Both the position numbers and the translations under genes were made by a program. This document shows, in pieces, positions 41,359 to 50,543 of a DNA stretch of 64,000 bases. The stretch comes from Adlercreutzia caecimuris B7 (GTDB lineage Bacteria > Actinomycetota > Coriobacteriia > Coriobacteriales > Eggerthellaceae). The notes under the pieces were generated by a model. That model had not been told where the DNA came from and ran no database searches. It worked only from the letters and a program-made list of their open reading frames with translations. Where the stretch lies: positions 1,392,258 to 1,456,257 of the forward strand of contig NZ_KE159646.1 of the NCBI RefSeq assembly GCF_000403355.2. The letters are read 5' to 3'. Each line of letters opens with the position of its first letter. The first letter of the stretch is position 1.

Positions 41359-42480
41359 ATGGCGAAAACGTTATCGAGAATCGTGCTGGGCCTTGCGATT
41401 GCGCTCCTCGCGATCGTGGGGGCCTATGCGGCCTATGTGGTCTTCACCTACGACCGCCTGGACGACAACTTGCCCCTCGCAGTAGACGGGCCGGCCCAGA
41501 CAGGGGAAGAGGCGAACGACCCCATAGCCGTCGGCACCGCGCTGACCCTCGCCTCGGCGAACATCGGCTTCGGGGCCTACAACCGCGACTTCGACTTCTT
41601 CATGGACGGCGGCACCGGCTCGGTGGCCGCCAGCGCCGAGGTGGTGCGCGAGGACGTCGTCGGCACGGCCGAGGCCGTTCGAAAGACCGGCGCCGACTTC
41701 GCGCTATTCCAGGAGGTGGATGTCGACGGCACCCGCAGCCACCATGTGGACGAGTACGCCCTCTTGCGCGAGCAGTTCCCCGCCGATGCGGCCGTCTTCT
41801 GCCAGAACTACGATTCCGCGTTTCTGGCCTGGCCCCTCTACGCGCCCCACGGCGCCAACCGCGCGGGCCTGGCCACATTCTCCGCCTTCCCCATTACCGA
41901 TGGCACGCGCTACCAGCTGCCCATCTCCGAGGGCTTCGGCAAGTTCCTCGATCTGGATCGGTGCTTCTCGCTGTGCCGCATCCCCACCGATGATGGCCGG
42001 GCTCTGTCCCTCATCAACGTGCACCTGTCTGCCTACGGCGCCGACGAGTCCATCATGGCGGCCCAACGCGCCAAGCTCTACGAGGTCATGGTGCGCGAGC
42101 GGGAGGCCGGCAACTACGTCATCGCCGGAGGCGATTTCAACCATGATATGATCGGTGTGTCGGGCGAGGTGTACGGCAACGAGGTGCAGGCGGTAGAGAG
42201 CTGGGCGAAGCCCTACGACTTCGACGGCGTGCCCGCCGGGTTCACCGTAGCCGCCAAGGCGAAACTGGACGAGGTGGGCATCGAGGCCTTCGCCGACGCC
42301 GCCACCTGCCGCGATGCGGGCCGCCCCTACGACGGCACCAACGACCGCTGGATCATGGACACCTTCATCTACTCCGACAACGTGACCTGCATCGATTACG
42401 CCACCGTGGACTTGGATTTCGCCTATTCCGACCACAACCCCGTGAAACTCACCTTCGAACTCGGCACCGCATCGTCCTGA
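41359..42480 (+). CDS. Endonuclease/exonuclease/phosphatase family membrane-anchored protein
   Basis: 373 residues from the ATG at 41359 (AAGGAG site). An N-terminal hydrophobic anchor (LSRIVLGLAIALLAIVGAYA) leads to an extracytoplasmic EEP domain. Motifs: LASANIGFGAYN with the metal-side Asn, ADFALFQEVDVDG with the catalytic Glu, LINVHLSAYG, YVIAGGDFNHDM with Asp/Asn, and a terminal FAYSDHNPVKLTF with the catalytic Asp-His. All conserved catalytic residues are present. Outside the membrane it would hydrolyse phosphodiesters (nucleic acid, phosphoinositide or sphingolipid headgroups); the target is unknown. Confidence 0.87.
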   Translation: MAKTLSRIVLGLAIALLAIVGAYAAYVVFTYDRLDDNLPLAVDGPAQTGEEANDPIAVGTALTLASANIGFGAYNRDFDFFMDGGTGSVAASAEVVREDVVGTAEAVRKTGADFALFQEVDVDGTRSHHVDEYALLREQFPADAAVFCQNYDSAFLAWPLYAPHGANRAGLATFSAFPITDGTRYQLPISEGFGKFLDLDRCFSLCRIPTDDGRALSLINVHLSAYGADESIMAAQRAKLYEVMVREREAGNYVIAGGDFNHDMIGVSGEVYGNEVQAVESWAKPYDFDGVPAGFTVAAKAKLDEVGIEAFADAATCRDAGRPYDGTNDRWIMDTFIYSDNVTCIDYATVDLDFAYSDHNPVKLTFELGTASS

Positions 42481-42519
42481 GGCACCCCTGCGATAGCCGC
42501 AACCTGAAAGAGAGGCCCC

Positions 42520-43293
42520 ATGACCTGGATTGACAAAGCCCGCGCGAGATATCCCCTCCCCGTAGAAGAGGAGGGACTGCTCGTAAACGTCGTGCTTGCC
42601 TCGGTGCTGCTCACCCTGCTGGCGGCCATGGCGTGCTCCATGATGCTCTCCGTGCTGCAGGGGGCAAATCTGTGGGACGCCCTTACCTTCAGCTGGGCCG
42701 CCGGTATCGCCAATGCCCTGAAGGTGGGCTGGCCCTGGTCGCTGGCGCTGGGAGCCGGACTTGGCGCGGTGCTGCTGGCCGTAAATGCCCTGGGAGAACG
42801 TGCGATCCTGCACGGCCCCCGCGACGAGTGGCGCGAATCCCTGCTCGAGATGCGCGAGGGCTTGAACGGCGAGCTGCCCCGGGTGGCGGCTTGGAAAACG
42901 CCTTTGCTGATGTTGGCCGTGGCGGCCGTGGAAGAGACGGGGTTTCGCTATGCGGTCATCGGTGTGGTCATGGTCGTGGCCGAGCCTGCCGTAGGGTTTC
43001 TGCCCGCCGCCGTGGTGGCCGTCGGCGCCTCGGCGGCTGTGTTCGCCGTCATGCACTTCCAATACCGCGGCTACGCCACCATGCTTGTGGGCGTGCTGGG
43101 ACTGCTGTTCGGCATCGTCTACGTTGCCACCGGGGCGCTTCTCGCCGTCATCGTTGCCCACTGGATCTACGATGTGGGCGTTGTCTTCAACGAGGCCCGC
43201 AAAATGACGCGCGACCCCCACTACTTCCCCGATGGGAACGCCCCCGAGAACGCCGTCGAGGAAGAACTCCAGCGGGCGACGTCTGGGGAATAG
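42520..43293 (+). CDS. CPBP family intramembrane glutamic protease
   Basis: 257 residues with about seven hydrophobic helices. The Abi/CAAX-protease motifs are visible: EETGFRY (EExxxR, about 140), a following MHFQYRG histidine, and HWIYDV near residue 210. Members process prenylated or peptide substrates in the membrane; some give bacteriocin self-immunity. It follows the EEP gene by 39 bases on the same strand, so co-transcription is likely. The charged soluble tail of about 35 residues is unusual but not rare. Confidence 0.85.
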   Translation: MTWIDKARARYPLPVEEEGLLVNVVLASVLLTLLAAMACSMMLSVLQGANLWDALTFSWAAGIANALKVGWPWSLALGAGLGAVLLAVNALGERAILHGPRDEWRESLLEMREGLNGELPRVAAWKTPLLMLAVAAVEETGFRYAVIGVVMVVAEPAVGFLPAAVVAVGASAAVFAVMHFQYRGYATMLVGVLGLLFGIVYVATGALLAVIVAHWIYDVGVVFNEARKMTRDPHYFPDGNAPENAVEEELQRATSGE

Positions 43294-43345
43294 AACCGGC
43301 CCGCAGCCTCTGTCGGGCGTACGGGCCAGCAGTTCCGCCGCGAGC

Positions 43346-43900
43346 CTACTTCACCAGCATGCCGACGGCCACCTCGTCGGCAGTCTCGTCGCCCTCCAAG
43401 GTGCGCAGAAGCTGGATGCCGAAGGGAAGGGCGGTGCCGGGGCCAGTAGCGGTGATGAGGTTCTCATCCACGAAGACGTCGGCGGCAGCCTGGTACACGC
43501 CAGCCGGCCAGCCCTCCTCGCAGCTCGGGTAGCAGGTAGCCTTGCGCCCGTTCAGCAGGCCAGCGCGGGCCAGCAGCATGGGGCCGGCGCAGATGGCGGC
43601 CACGGACTCCCCCGCTTCCATGCGGCGCGTCAGCTCGGCCATGACCCGGGCGCTCTTTCCCAGGTTATCCACACCCACCGAGCCGCCGGGCACCACAGCC
43701 ATGGCGAAGCCCGTCAGGTCAAGGGCGGAAAGCGGCGCATCGGCCACAAGCGTCACCCCGTGGGCCGCGCGAATCGCCAGATCGTCCTTGATGCTCGCGA
43801 GCACCACCTCCACCCCGCCGCGACGGAGCACATCCGTGGGCGCCACCACTTCCAACGGCTCGCAGCCATCGGCCAGAAACACCACTACGCTCTTGCTCAT
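43346..43900 (-). CDS. DJ-1/PfpI family protein
   Basis: 184 residues from the ATG at 43900 (AGGAAGG site). Flavodoxin-like fold: VVVFLADGCEPLEVVAPTDV with the conserved Glu, AMAVVPGGSVGVDNL, and the nucleophile elbow AAICAGPMLLARAGLL (Cys about 104), then KATCYPSCEEG. Matches the DJ-1/YajL branch, including the residue set for glyoxalase or redox-sensing activity. Exact function is not decidable. Convergent with the CPBP gene. Confidence 0.9.
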   Translation of the reverse strand: MSKSVVVFLADGCEPLEVVAPTDVLRRGGVEVVLASIKDDLAIRAAHGVTLVADAPLSALDLTGFAMAVVPGGSVGVDNLGKSARVMAELTRRMEAGESVAAICAGPMLLARAGLLNGRKATCYPSCEEGWPAGVYQAAADVFVDENLITATGPGTALPFGIQLLRTLEGDETADEVAVGMLVK

Positions 43901-44294
43901 AGGGACCTTCCTTCCCGGAACTTTCGACACCTGGTGCCTATTGTACGCCAAGGAGAGCTCCGCCCTCGACGCAGCTGTTGATACCGGGATGCAGAGGCGT
44001 TTGGTTCCCTTGGGGCGATTTTTGCGCAGTAAGCGCCGCGAGATAGACATCCGCGTTTCGCAGATCGCTCGCAACGCCCCTCGACGTTGCTGATGGCGTA
44101 GGGATACAGTCACGTTTTCCCAGTTCAAACGATTTTCAACATCATCGTGCCGGCTTTTGCCCACCTCCCGGCAACAATCGCAGTTCAATGGCAATCTACT
44201 TCGCGGCGTTTGCTGCGCAAAACGACGGTTTCAGAAACACGACCGACTCGATGAGGGCAGCAGCTACAATAGACGGCAACAGGAGAGGAGCGGG
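43901..44294. other. 394-base intergenic region, no gene seen
   Basis: Lies between the divergent DJ-1 and LuxR genes. Composition is less GC-rich near 44100-44180 (ACGTTTTCCCAGTTCAAACG). I see no ORF with a ribosome site, no strong hairpin and no repeat. Promoters for both neighbours presumably sit here. Confidence 0.5.
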
Positions 44295-45908
44295 ATGTTC
44301 GAAAGCGCACGAAAATTGACACCTTTACGGCAACTCGGATGGGGTTTTCTGCTCGCCTGGGTGTTCTGCGTGTTCTATACCAATGCCACCGGAGAGGTAG
44401 GAGGCGAGGCGACGGGCTCGCCGACCTTCGCCGAGAGCCTCTTCTATGCCGCATTTCCCCTGGCAGCGTCGGTCATCACCCTCGTTGCCATCGTCATCGC
44501 CGAGCCCCGTATCGGCGCACCGACCGATCACCGCCCCCTCGTGATAGCCGCCCCCGTGCTAACCGCCGCGAGCACGCCGCTCATGTTTACCACCGTTGCC
44601 GATCCGGTAGCCCACGCCGCGCTCTTCGCCATCGGCTCGATCGCCACAGGTGTCGGCAGCGCCCTTCTATGGGTGATGTGGGGCGAGTACTACGCTGTTG
44701 TCCCCCGCGAGGAATCAGAGATGCTCGCCCCCGCTTCCGCCGTCTCGGCAGCGCTCGTCGTTCTTTTGGTGTCAGCCATGGACGGCTGGGTAGCCGTCGC
44801 CGTGGCCACGGCGCTTCCCCTGCTGTCGGGCCTCTGCTTTCGCCTTGTATGGACCCCTGAAGCCCACCGAGTCGAGCGCGCTTTGGCCAAGCACGGCAGA
44901 ACGGGGCACGACGCGACCCATCGCCCCCTGGCGGGCCTCGGCCGCACAGGCTTCGGCATTCTCACGGTATTCGCCATCGTCAGCATCGCCGGCATGGGCC
45001 AGACGCATTGGCTGGAAGGCGCACCGCTTCAAGCCATCCTGCTCTTCAGCACCCTTATGATGGCCGTGGTGGCGCTCATGGCCGTGTCGGGCCCGCGTCG
45101 CATGTCCCTGTTCTTCCTCTACCGCTGGATGTGCCCCACCCTCGTCATCGGATTCGCCGCCGTCATCCTGTTCGGCAGCGGAGGGGGCATCGCGACCGTG
45201 GCTGCCTCGCTCGGCGGCCGCTTCACCTTCTGCCTCATCGCGCAGATCTACTTCGCGAACTATGCCGCCGCCGGGCGCGCCACCCCCGCCCAGGCATCGA
45301 GCCTCGGGTGGCTGTTCGTGCACGCCGGCGACCTTCTCGGGGTAGTGGCCTGGATTGCCTTGGGGCCGTGGGTCGCTGCCGATCCTGCGGCCATCCTGTG
45401 GATCAGCACCGTGAGCATTGTCGTTCTCGTCGTCGTCACCATGATAGTCATGGGCGATACGGCGACCTTTTTGCGCGTGCCCGAGCGCGATGCTATCGAG
45501 GCCGTTACCAGCGGCAAGACCGGCGCTATCGTCGGCACCGATAGCGAGGCCAGCACCGACGCCGTCCGCACTGGCGCCAACGCGCGCTGCAACAACGACA
45601 CTCCCCTTTACCCCGACGGGACCGGCAGACGCTCGGAAGTCGTCGCCACGGAGCCCGCGCCAAATCCCGCGAACGAGTCCGCCATCGAGGCCAACCTCGA
45701 GGCGCGCATCGCCGCACTTGCCGCGGAACACCGGCTCACGCCCCGCGAAACCGAGGTGTTCGCGTTGCTTTCCCAGGGCCGCTCCATCCCCTACATCCGC
45801 GACGAGCTCATCATCAGCCGCGAGACAGCGGCCACTCACGCCAAGCACATCTACGCGAAGCTCGGCGTGCATTCCCGCCAGGAGCTCATCGACCTCGTGC
45901 AGCGCTAG
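44295..45908 (+). CDS. LuxR-type regulator with multi-helix membrane domain
   Basis: 537 residues from the ATG at 44295 (GAGAGGAGCGG). About twelve hydrophobic helices fill residues 12-400 (MFS-like), e.g. LRQLGWGFLLAWVFCVFYTN and MSLFFLYRWMCPTLVIG. A polar linker of about 60 residues leads to a C-terminal LuxR helix-turn-helix (LTPRETEVFALLSQGRSIPY, ISRETAATHAKHIYAKLGVH, SRQELIDLVQR). This fusion is common in Eggerthellaceae next to flavoprotein reductase genes and is thought to sense a small molecule at the membrane. Here the convergent neighbour is such a flavoprotein. Confidence 0.9.
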   Translation: MFESARKLTPLRQLGWGFLLAWVFCVFYTNATGEVGGEATGSPTFAESLFYAAFPLAASVITLVAIVIAEPRIGAPTDHRPLVIAAPVLTAASTPLMFTTVADPVAHAALFAIGSIATGVGSALLWVMWGEYYAVVPREESEMLAPASAVSAALVVLLVSAMDGWVAVAVATALPLLSGLCFRLVWTPEAHRVERALAKHGRTGHDATHRPLAGLGRTGFGILTVFAIVSIAGMGQTHWLEGAPLQAILLFSTLMMAVVALMAVSGPRRMSLFFLYRWMCPTLVIGFAAVILFGSGGGIATVAASLGGRFTFCLIAQIYFANYAAAGRATPAQASSLGWLFVHAGDLLGVVAWIALGPWVAADPAAILWISTVSIVVLVVVTMIVMGDTATFLRVPERDAIEAVTSGKTGAIVGTDSEASTDAVRTGANARCNNDTPLYPDGTGRRSEVVATEPAPNPANESAIEANLEARIAALAAEHRLTPRETEVFALLSQGRSIPYIRDELIISRETAATHAKHIYAKLGVHSRQELIDLVQR

Positions 45909-45916
45909 ATTGCACC

Positions 45917-46048
45917 GAAATCGACGGTTTTCGTAGTCCAGAACCGCAGCCATAGGTATGTCCAAGTCTCTCACCTGCGAAAACAGGCATCGCCTATATC
46001 CTCGATCGCCGCAAACGACGCGGCGAGACTACGAAAACCGTCGATTTC
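45917..46048. repeat. Intergenic element with perfect 22-bp inverted repeat ends
   Basis: Arms 45917-45938 (GAAATCGACGGTTTTCGTAG...) and 46027-46048 are perfectly complementary and separated by 88 bases. The centre contains a small CCTG-CGAAAA-CAGG hairpin. It lies just after the LuxR stop. Non-coding. Too long-looped to be a simple terminator. Confidence 0.75.
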
Positions 46049-46143
46049 TGCTCATTTTGCCTACCTCCCTGCGCGCAACAGGCCCCGAAAGGTCGCCGCG
46101 CCGCCGCGCACGGGCCTGCGACTCGCGCCCCGCGCCAAGCAAA

Positions 46144-46165
46144 GGGCTCCCCCGAGGGGGAGCCC
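46144..46165. terminator. Hairpin terminator between LuxR and flavoprotein genes
   Basis: GGGCTCCCCC (46144-46153) and GGGGGAGCCC (46156-46165) pair perfectly around GA. Placed 66 bases beyond the flavoprotein stop on the minus strand, where a short TTT follows. It can act for both convergent genes. Confidence 0.75.
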
Positions 46166-46230
46166 GAAACGGTCGCCTGCTTGAGGGAGGGATGGCAGGC
46201 TCGGGAAGCGCGTTTCTCCTCGCTCGCGGC

Positions 46231-47943
46231 CTACGCCACGCCGAGGGCGTGCTTGGCGGCGATGCGGGCAAAGGTGGCGGTACGACCCGCATTGATGCCC
46301 GTGAAGTTAGACGGGTAGTTGTGCGGGTAGAAACCGCCCTGGTCGTTGCCGCACACGTAGAGGCCCTCGATGGGCGTGCCGTCGGCGCGCAGCGGCTGGG
46401 AGTTCACATCGGTGTTCACGCCGTGGATGGTCACCAGCAGCGCGCCGGCGATGCGGGCGGCGTAGAAGGGCGCAGCCTCCACGTCGGACAGACGGTAGGC
46501 AGGCTTGCCGAAATCGACGTCCTCGCCTGCGGCGGCCAGCTCGTTGTAGCGGGCCACGGTGGCCAGGAACGTCGCCTTCTGGTCGGTGTCGAACTCCATG
46601 AGATCGGCCAGCTCCTCCAACGTGTCGGCTTTCTTCAGCGAGCCGTTCTCCAGGCGGGGCTCAAGCCAGAAGGAATCCAGGTGTTCCTTCGTGAGCGCCT
46701 CGCAGTCGTACACGTCGGCGTTGAAGGCCGTGCCCGAGGGCGCCGGGTACAGACGCGAGCAACCGCAGGTGTCGAACTGGGCGATGTCGTCCCAGTAGTT
46801 GCCATCCCACACGATCCAGCTGTAGTGCTTGGGCTGGGCCGAGCCGAGCGCGTAGCTCATGGGATAGCACTGGTCCTCGTTCATGAAGCGCTCTCCGTTC
46901 ACGTTCACGTGCAGGAAGGGCTGGCTGCCAGGCAGGAAGATGTCGCCGCCCATGCGCGATCCGTCGAACTCGTAGCCGTCGGGCAGGATGGCGCGGTTCC
47001 ACACCATGCAGGCGCCGCCGTTCTCCAGCTCGGCGCCGGCCCACATCGCCATGCGGATGCCGTCGCCCTCCTCGGTGACGGAGCTGTTCAGCGCGCACCA
47101 CATGGAGTTGCCCGGGCACAGCTCGTCGAGCATCTCGATGTTGGCGCCGTAGCCGCCCGTGGAGATGATAACGCCCTTGGCGGCGTTCACCTGCACGAAG
47201 CCGTTCTCGCCCTCGGCGATGACGCCGGACACGCGGCCCGACTCGTCCTGCACGAGCATCTTCGCCGGGGTCATGAAGCGGATCTCGCCACCGAGCTCCT
47301 GGGTGAACACGTCGCTCATGACCGCCAGGTGCGCGTAGGAGTTGTAGTTCGGGCCGTCGGGGTTATATTCGCCCATGCAGGGGTTGTAGCACATGGCCGG
47401 GTAGTAGGCGTGCGGATCGTCGGGGCAGTGCCACTCGAAGGGGAAGAGCATGCCCTTGGGCTCCAGCGTCTCCTTCATCCACTCGATCATCTCGCCGGAC
47501 TTCTCGGCCCAGGTCTTGTACAGCACCATGCTGACATCGCCCGCCTGGGTCGTGGAGGCATGGTTGAGAAGCGTGGGCACGTCCTCGTGATGGTCGGGCT
47601 CGAGCGCCGAGTTCAGCGCACCGATGGCCTCGCGGGCCGCAGCGATCTCGCCGGCCTTCTCCAGCACGATCACCTTGGCGCCGTTCTGGGCAGCGGTGGT
47701 GGCGGCCACCAGGCCGCCGTTGCCCGCGCCGATGACGACGATGTCGGCATCCACCGTCTCGGCGACGTCGGCGGGTATCTCGGGCTTGTCGCGCCAGGAC
47801 GAGGCGGCCTCGCCGGTGTCGGCGGTCTTCGTGCCGCCCTCGGCCGCCGGCGTGGGCGCACAGGCCGTAAGCCCCATGGCCGCCAGGGCGCCGGCAGCGG
47901 CCGCGCCCGTCAGAAATCCACGGCGAGAGAGATTGGTTTCCAT
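46231..47943 (-). CDS. Tat-exported FAD-dependent reductase (fumarate reductase-like flavoprotein)
   Basis: 570 residues. The signal has the twin arginine LSRRGFLTG (R7, R8) and lipobox LTAC with Cys28, so a Tat-exported lipoprotein is predicted. FAD-binding motif ADIVVIGAGNGGLVAATTAAQ follows at about 65-85. Later ISTGGYGANIEMLDELCPG and the C-terminal VCGNDQGGFYPHNYPSNFTG, GINAGRTATFARIAA match FAD_binding_2 reductases. No iron-sulfur or heme partner lies next to it, unlike the module at 7539-10154. Likely substrates are enoates, catechols or steroid-like compounds, as for other Eggerthellaceae enzymes; not resolved here. Confidence 0.9.
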   Translation of the reverse strand: METNLSRRGFLTGAAAAGALAAMGLTACAPTPAAEGGTKTADTGEAASSWRDKPEIPADVAETVDADIVVIGAGNGGLVAATTAAQNGAKVIVLEKAGEIAAAREAIGALNSALEPDHHEDVPTLLNHASTTQAGDVSMVLYKTWAEKSGEMIEWMKETLEPKGMLFPFEWHCPDDPHAYYPAMCYNPCMGEYNPDGPNYNSYAHLAVMSDVFTQELGGEIRFMTPAKMLVQDESGRVSGVIAEGENGFVQVNAAKGVIISTGGYGANIEMLDELCPGNSMWCALNSSVTEEGDGIRMAMWAGAELENGGACMVWNRAILPDGYEFDGSRMGGDIFLPGSQPFLHVNVNGERFMNEDQCYPMSYALGSAQPKHYSWIVWDGNYWDDIAQFDTCGCSRLYPAPSGTAFNADVYDCEALTKEHLDSFWLEPRLENGSLKKADTLEELADLMEFDTDQKATFLATVARYNELAAAGEDVDFGKPAYRLSDVEAAPFYAARIAGALLVTIHGVNTDVNSQPLRADGTPIEGLYVCGNDQGGFYPHNYPSNFTGINAGRTATFARIAAKHALGVA

Positions 47944-48043
47944 AGCAGATCCTCCTTGGTATCGGTTCCGTCCGGCCCTCCCTAATCGAACCGAACGAAA
48001 TGCAGCCTACCTGAGGACCCACCCCAAAACCATCGCCCGCATT

Positions 48044-48089
48044 CGGGTATTTACCCTCATGCAACCTGGGAAAACGCGAAATATACCCG
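48044..48089. promoter_or_regulatory. Candidate operator upstream of flavoprotein gene
   Basis: CGGGTATTT (48044-48052) and AAATATACCCG (48079-48089) form an imperfect inverted repeat with 26 bases between. The arms differ by an inserted TA. It lies 100-146 bases upstream of the flavoprotein start and just past the kinase gene stop. Regulator unknown. Confidence 0.4.
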
Positions 48090-48128
48090 AGAATGGGTGA
48101 GATGGTTTCAACCCGACTGAAGCGCTAT

Positions 48129-49328
48129 CTAGCCCAGCAGCTGGGCGACGCGGGCGCAGATGAACGAGCTCAGCGCGGCGAGGCGCTTCTTGCTTATGCA
48201 CTTGCCCTCGGGGCGAAGGAACCGGTACTCCTCGATGAAGCCGCCGCCGTCGAAGGAGAAGTCCGCCAGCGCTTCCACCTGAGCTCGCTGGACATCCCCC
48301 ATCATGGCCCTCCCTTGCCAGTCCAGCGTCGCATCCATGATGCCTGGGGCATCTGCGAGGCGTGCCTGCAAATCAGGCACAATCAGCTGTTCGTCGAAAT
48401 CCCGCGAGAACAGCGAGACGTTGTGGTCGAACAGCGGCGCCGTGCCGAGGATCTCGCCGGTTCGGTTGTCCCGCAGCACGCCGAAATTGCCGCTATGGCG
48501 ATCGGTGTTGGCGATAATCGAATCGAACACTGCCATGGATTTGAAGTGCTCGACCGCCTCGTCGCCGAGCTCGGCAAAGTAGGCCAGGGTCAGCTCAAAA
48601 TCGCACAGCTGGGCGAGGTCGGAGGGAAGGCACAACTCAAAGGGCACGAAAGCCGTATCGCGGTCATTGAACAACTCGCAGGTGGAGCAGAGCTTCCCCT
48701 GCCATTCGGCGAGTTGGTAGGGCACCGCGTCAACGCCGGCCGCGCGAGCCACCTGCCAGGCCAGCTGCTCCGAATAGGGCTCGCGGCCGTAATTGGGCGC
48801 CGCTGCGGCAGACCCCGCCTTGTAGAGCACCAGCTTGCCGCCCACCTGGCGCCAGGTTTTGGGGAAGGCACCAGACGGCGTGAGGTCGGAGGGGCGGCCG
48901 ACGCCCACCACGCCCTGAGGAAGAGCGCCCGTGTAGGCGATAACCTGAAGCACCTCGTCGAAGGTGTTGTCGAATAAGTTGTACTCCCCATAGGGAATGT
49001 CGTCGTCGGCCGGAACGATAGAGTAGGCGTCGTTCACCGACACGCCACGCGATAGGTCAATGATGCCCTTGGTGTCGGAGGGCGCCAGACCATAGGGCCG
49101 CAGCACCTCTTCCAAATAGGTGCGTCCCTTCGGGATGCGACGGCTCTCCAAAAAGCGGGCCAGCTCCACGTCGCTTTGCACTTGGCCAAGATTGAGGGGC
49201 AGCAGATGCACGGCCGAAGAATCGACCTCGAGGCAGCTCGCCCGAAACCCCGTGAGCGTCGGCTCGAACTGGAACTGCGCCAAAGTCCGATCGTATAGTT
49301 TCAGTTGGTATGTCTGCCTCTGCGCCAT
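48129..49328 (-). CDS. HipA-like (CtkA-type) serine/threonine kinase
   Basis: 399 residues, starts near 49328 with ATGGCGCAGAG. The catalytic core is seen in SIIANTDRHSGNFGVLRD (about 270-287, catalytic Asp and Asn) and LFDHNVSLF (about 299-307, metal Asp). An N-terminal beta-rich region (LYDRTLAQFQFEPTLTGF, HLLPLNLG) resembles the HipA N-lobe. Residues near 154-172 contain WRQVGGKLVLYKAGSA with a plausible ATP lysine. No HipB antitoxin gene is adjacent, so it may be a stand-alone kinase rather than a persistence toxin. The next gene on this strand, the flavoprotein, starts 186 bases downstream. Confidence 0.85.
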   Translation of the reverse strand: MAQRQTYQLKLYDRTLAQFQFEPTLTGFRASCLEVDSSAVHLLPLNLGQVQSDVELARFLESRRIPKGRTYLEEVLRPYGLAPSDTKGIIDLSRGVSVNDAYSIVPADDDIPYGEYNLFDNTFDEVLQVIAYTGALPQGVVGVGRPSDLTPSGAFPKTWRQVGGKLVLYKAGSAAAAPNYGREPYSEQLAWQVARAAGVDAVPYQLAEWQGKLCSTCELFNDRDTAFVPFELCLPSDLAQLCDFELTLAYFAELGDEAVEHFKSMAVFDSIIANTDRHSGNFGVLRDNRTGEILGTAPLFDHNVSLFSRDFDEQLIVPDLQARLADAPGIMDATLDWQGRAMMGDVQRAQVEALADFSFDGGGFIEEYRFLRPEGKCISKKRLAALSSFICARVAQLLG

Positions 49329-49382
49329 GGGAGGATTCTACCATAGGGCGGAGGCAGTAAGCCCATGCGCCTTGGGCGCCCC

Positions 49383-50543
49383 CTAGCAGCCGAAGAGCTC
49401 CTCGGCGGCCTCCATGCGCTCGGGGATGGGCACGCCGAAGGGGCAGCGGGGCTCGCACTGGCCGCAGCCGATGCAGGCCCCGGCGGTGACGGCCATGGCC
49501 TCGTAGTGGGCCTGCACCGAGGCGGGCACGGGAGCCGCGCTGCCCCCGACGGCCACCTCAGCCAGGTCGTAGAACTTGTTCGCGAGCGCGATGTTGATGC
49601 CCACCGCGCACGGGGCGCAATGCCCGCAGTAGGTGCACTGGCCCATATAGGCGTGCTTCGGGGCGCCGGCCAGCACGCTGGCGTAATCGCGCTCGGCCGC
49701 CGTGGCGCCCTTGTAGGCCAGGGCCTCTTCCAGCTGCTCCACGGTTTCCACGCCCACCATGACGCTGGCCACGGCCGGGCGCGTGAGCGCGTAGTGAATG
49801 CACTGCACCGGTGTGAGCGCCACGCCGAAGGGCGACGTATCGGCCGCGAGCAACCGCCCGCCCGCATAGCCCTTCATCACCGTGAGGGCGGTCTCGGTCG
49901 CCTCGGCCCGAGCGTACAGGCGGGCACGTACCGGCTCGATGCCGTCGCCGCCTACGTTCTCGTAGTCGCCGAACAGGTCGTCCAAGTTCTCCGAGGCGGG
50001 CATCATGTCGAAGGCCGGGTTCAGCGAGAACATGACGACCTCGATCTCCGGCTCGTCCACCGCAAGCAGCGCCACCTCAGGGTTGTGGGTGGAAAGGCCG
50101 ATGTGGCGAATGCGGCCCTCGGCCAAAAGCTCGCGCATGTAGGCGATGAAGTCGCCGGCCATGATAGAGCGGAACTCGTCGCAGGCATCCACGTAGTGGA
50201 TCATGCCGATCTCCACATGATCGGTACGCAGCCGCGCGAGCAGGTCGTCGAAGGCGGGACGCACCAGCGCCATATCGCGGGTGCGCACGTACTGGCCGTC
50301 CTGCCAGGTGCTGCCCACGTGTCCCTGGATGACCCACTCCTCGCGCGCAGGCGCGAGCGCCTCGCCCAACGCCGAGCGCACGGCCGGGTCGCTCATCCAG
50401 CAGTCGACGATGTTTATGCCCGCCGCCGCGCCCCGGGCGGCCATGGCGTTCACCTCGGCCTGCTCCATCTTGCCGATCCACTCGGCCCCGAACCCGATGA
50501 CGCTCGCCTGCAATCCCGTGCGGCCCAGCTTGCGGTATTCCAT
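49383..50543 (-). CDS. Aldo/keto reductase with ferredoxin-type C-terminus
   Basis: 386 residues from the ATG at 50543 (GAGAGGAG). Starts EYRKLGRTGLQASVIGFGAE, AKR barrel. The C-terminal third has CTYCGHCAPCAVG (about 320-332) and CIGCGQCEPRCPFG (about 364-377), two [4Fe-4S] clusters. The loop with the catalytic tyrosine position differs (IVDCWMSDP replaces the usual D...Y pair), so it may be a non-standard reductase or electron-transfer protein. It resembles the gene at 30835-31962 in design but not closely in sequence. Its stop is 54 bases past the kinase start, on the same strand; co-transcription possible. Confidence 0.87.
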   Translation of the reverse strand: MEYRKLGRTGLQASVIGFGAEWIGKMEQAEVNAMAARGAAAGINIVDCWMSDPAVRSALGEALAPAREEWVIQGHVGSTWQDGQYVRTRDMALVRPAFDDLLARLRTDHVEIGMIHYVDACDEFRSIMAGDFIAYMRELLAEGRIRHIGLSTHNPEVALLAVDEPEIEVVMFSLNPAFDMMPASENLDDLFGDYENVGGDGIEPVRARLYARAEATETALTVMKGYAGGRLLAADTSPFGVALTPVQCIHYALTRPAVASVMVGVETVEQLEEALAYKGATAAERDYASVLAGAPKHAYMGQCTYCGHCAPCAVGINIALANKFYDLAEVAVGGSAAPVPASVQAHYEAMAVTAGACIGCGQCEPRCPFGVPIPERMEAAEELFGC

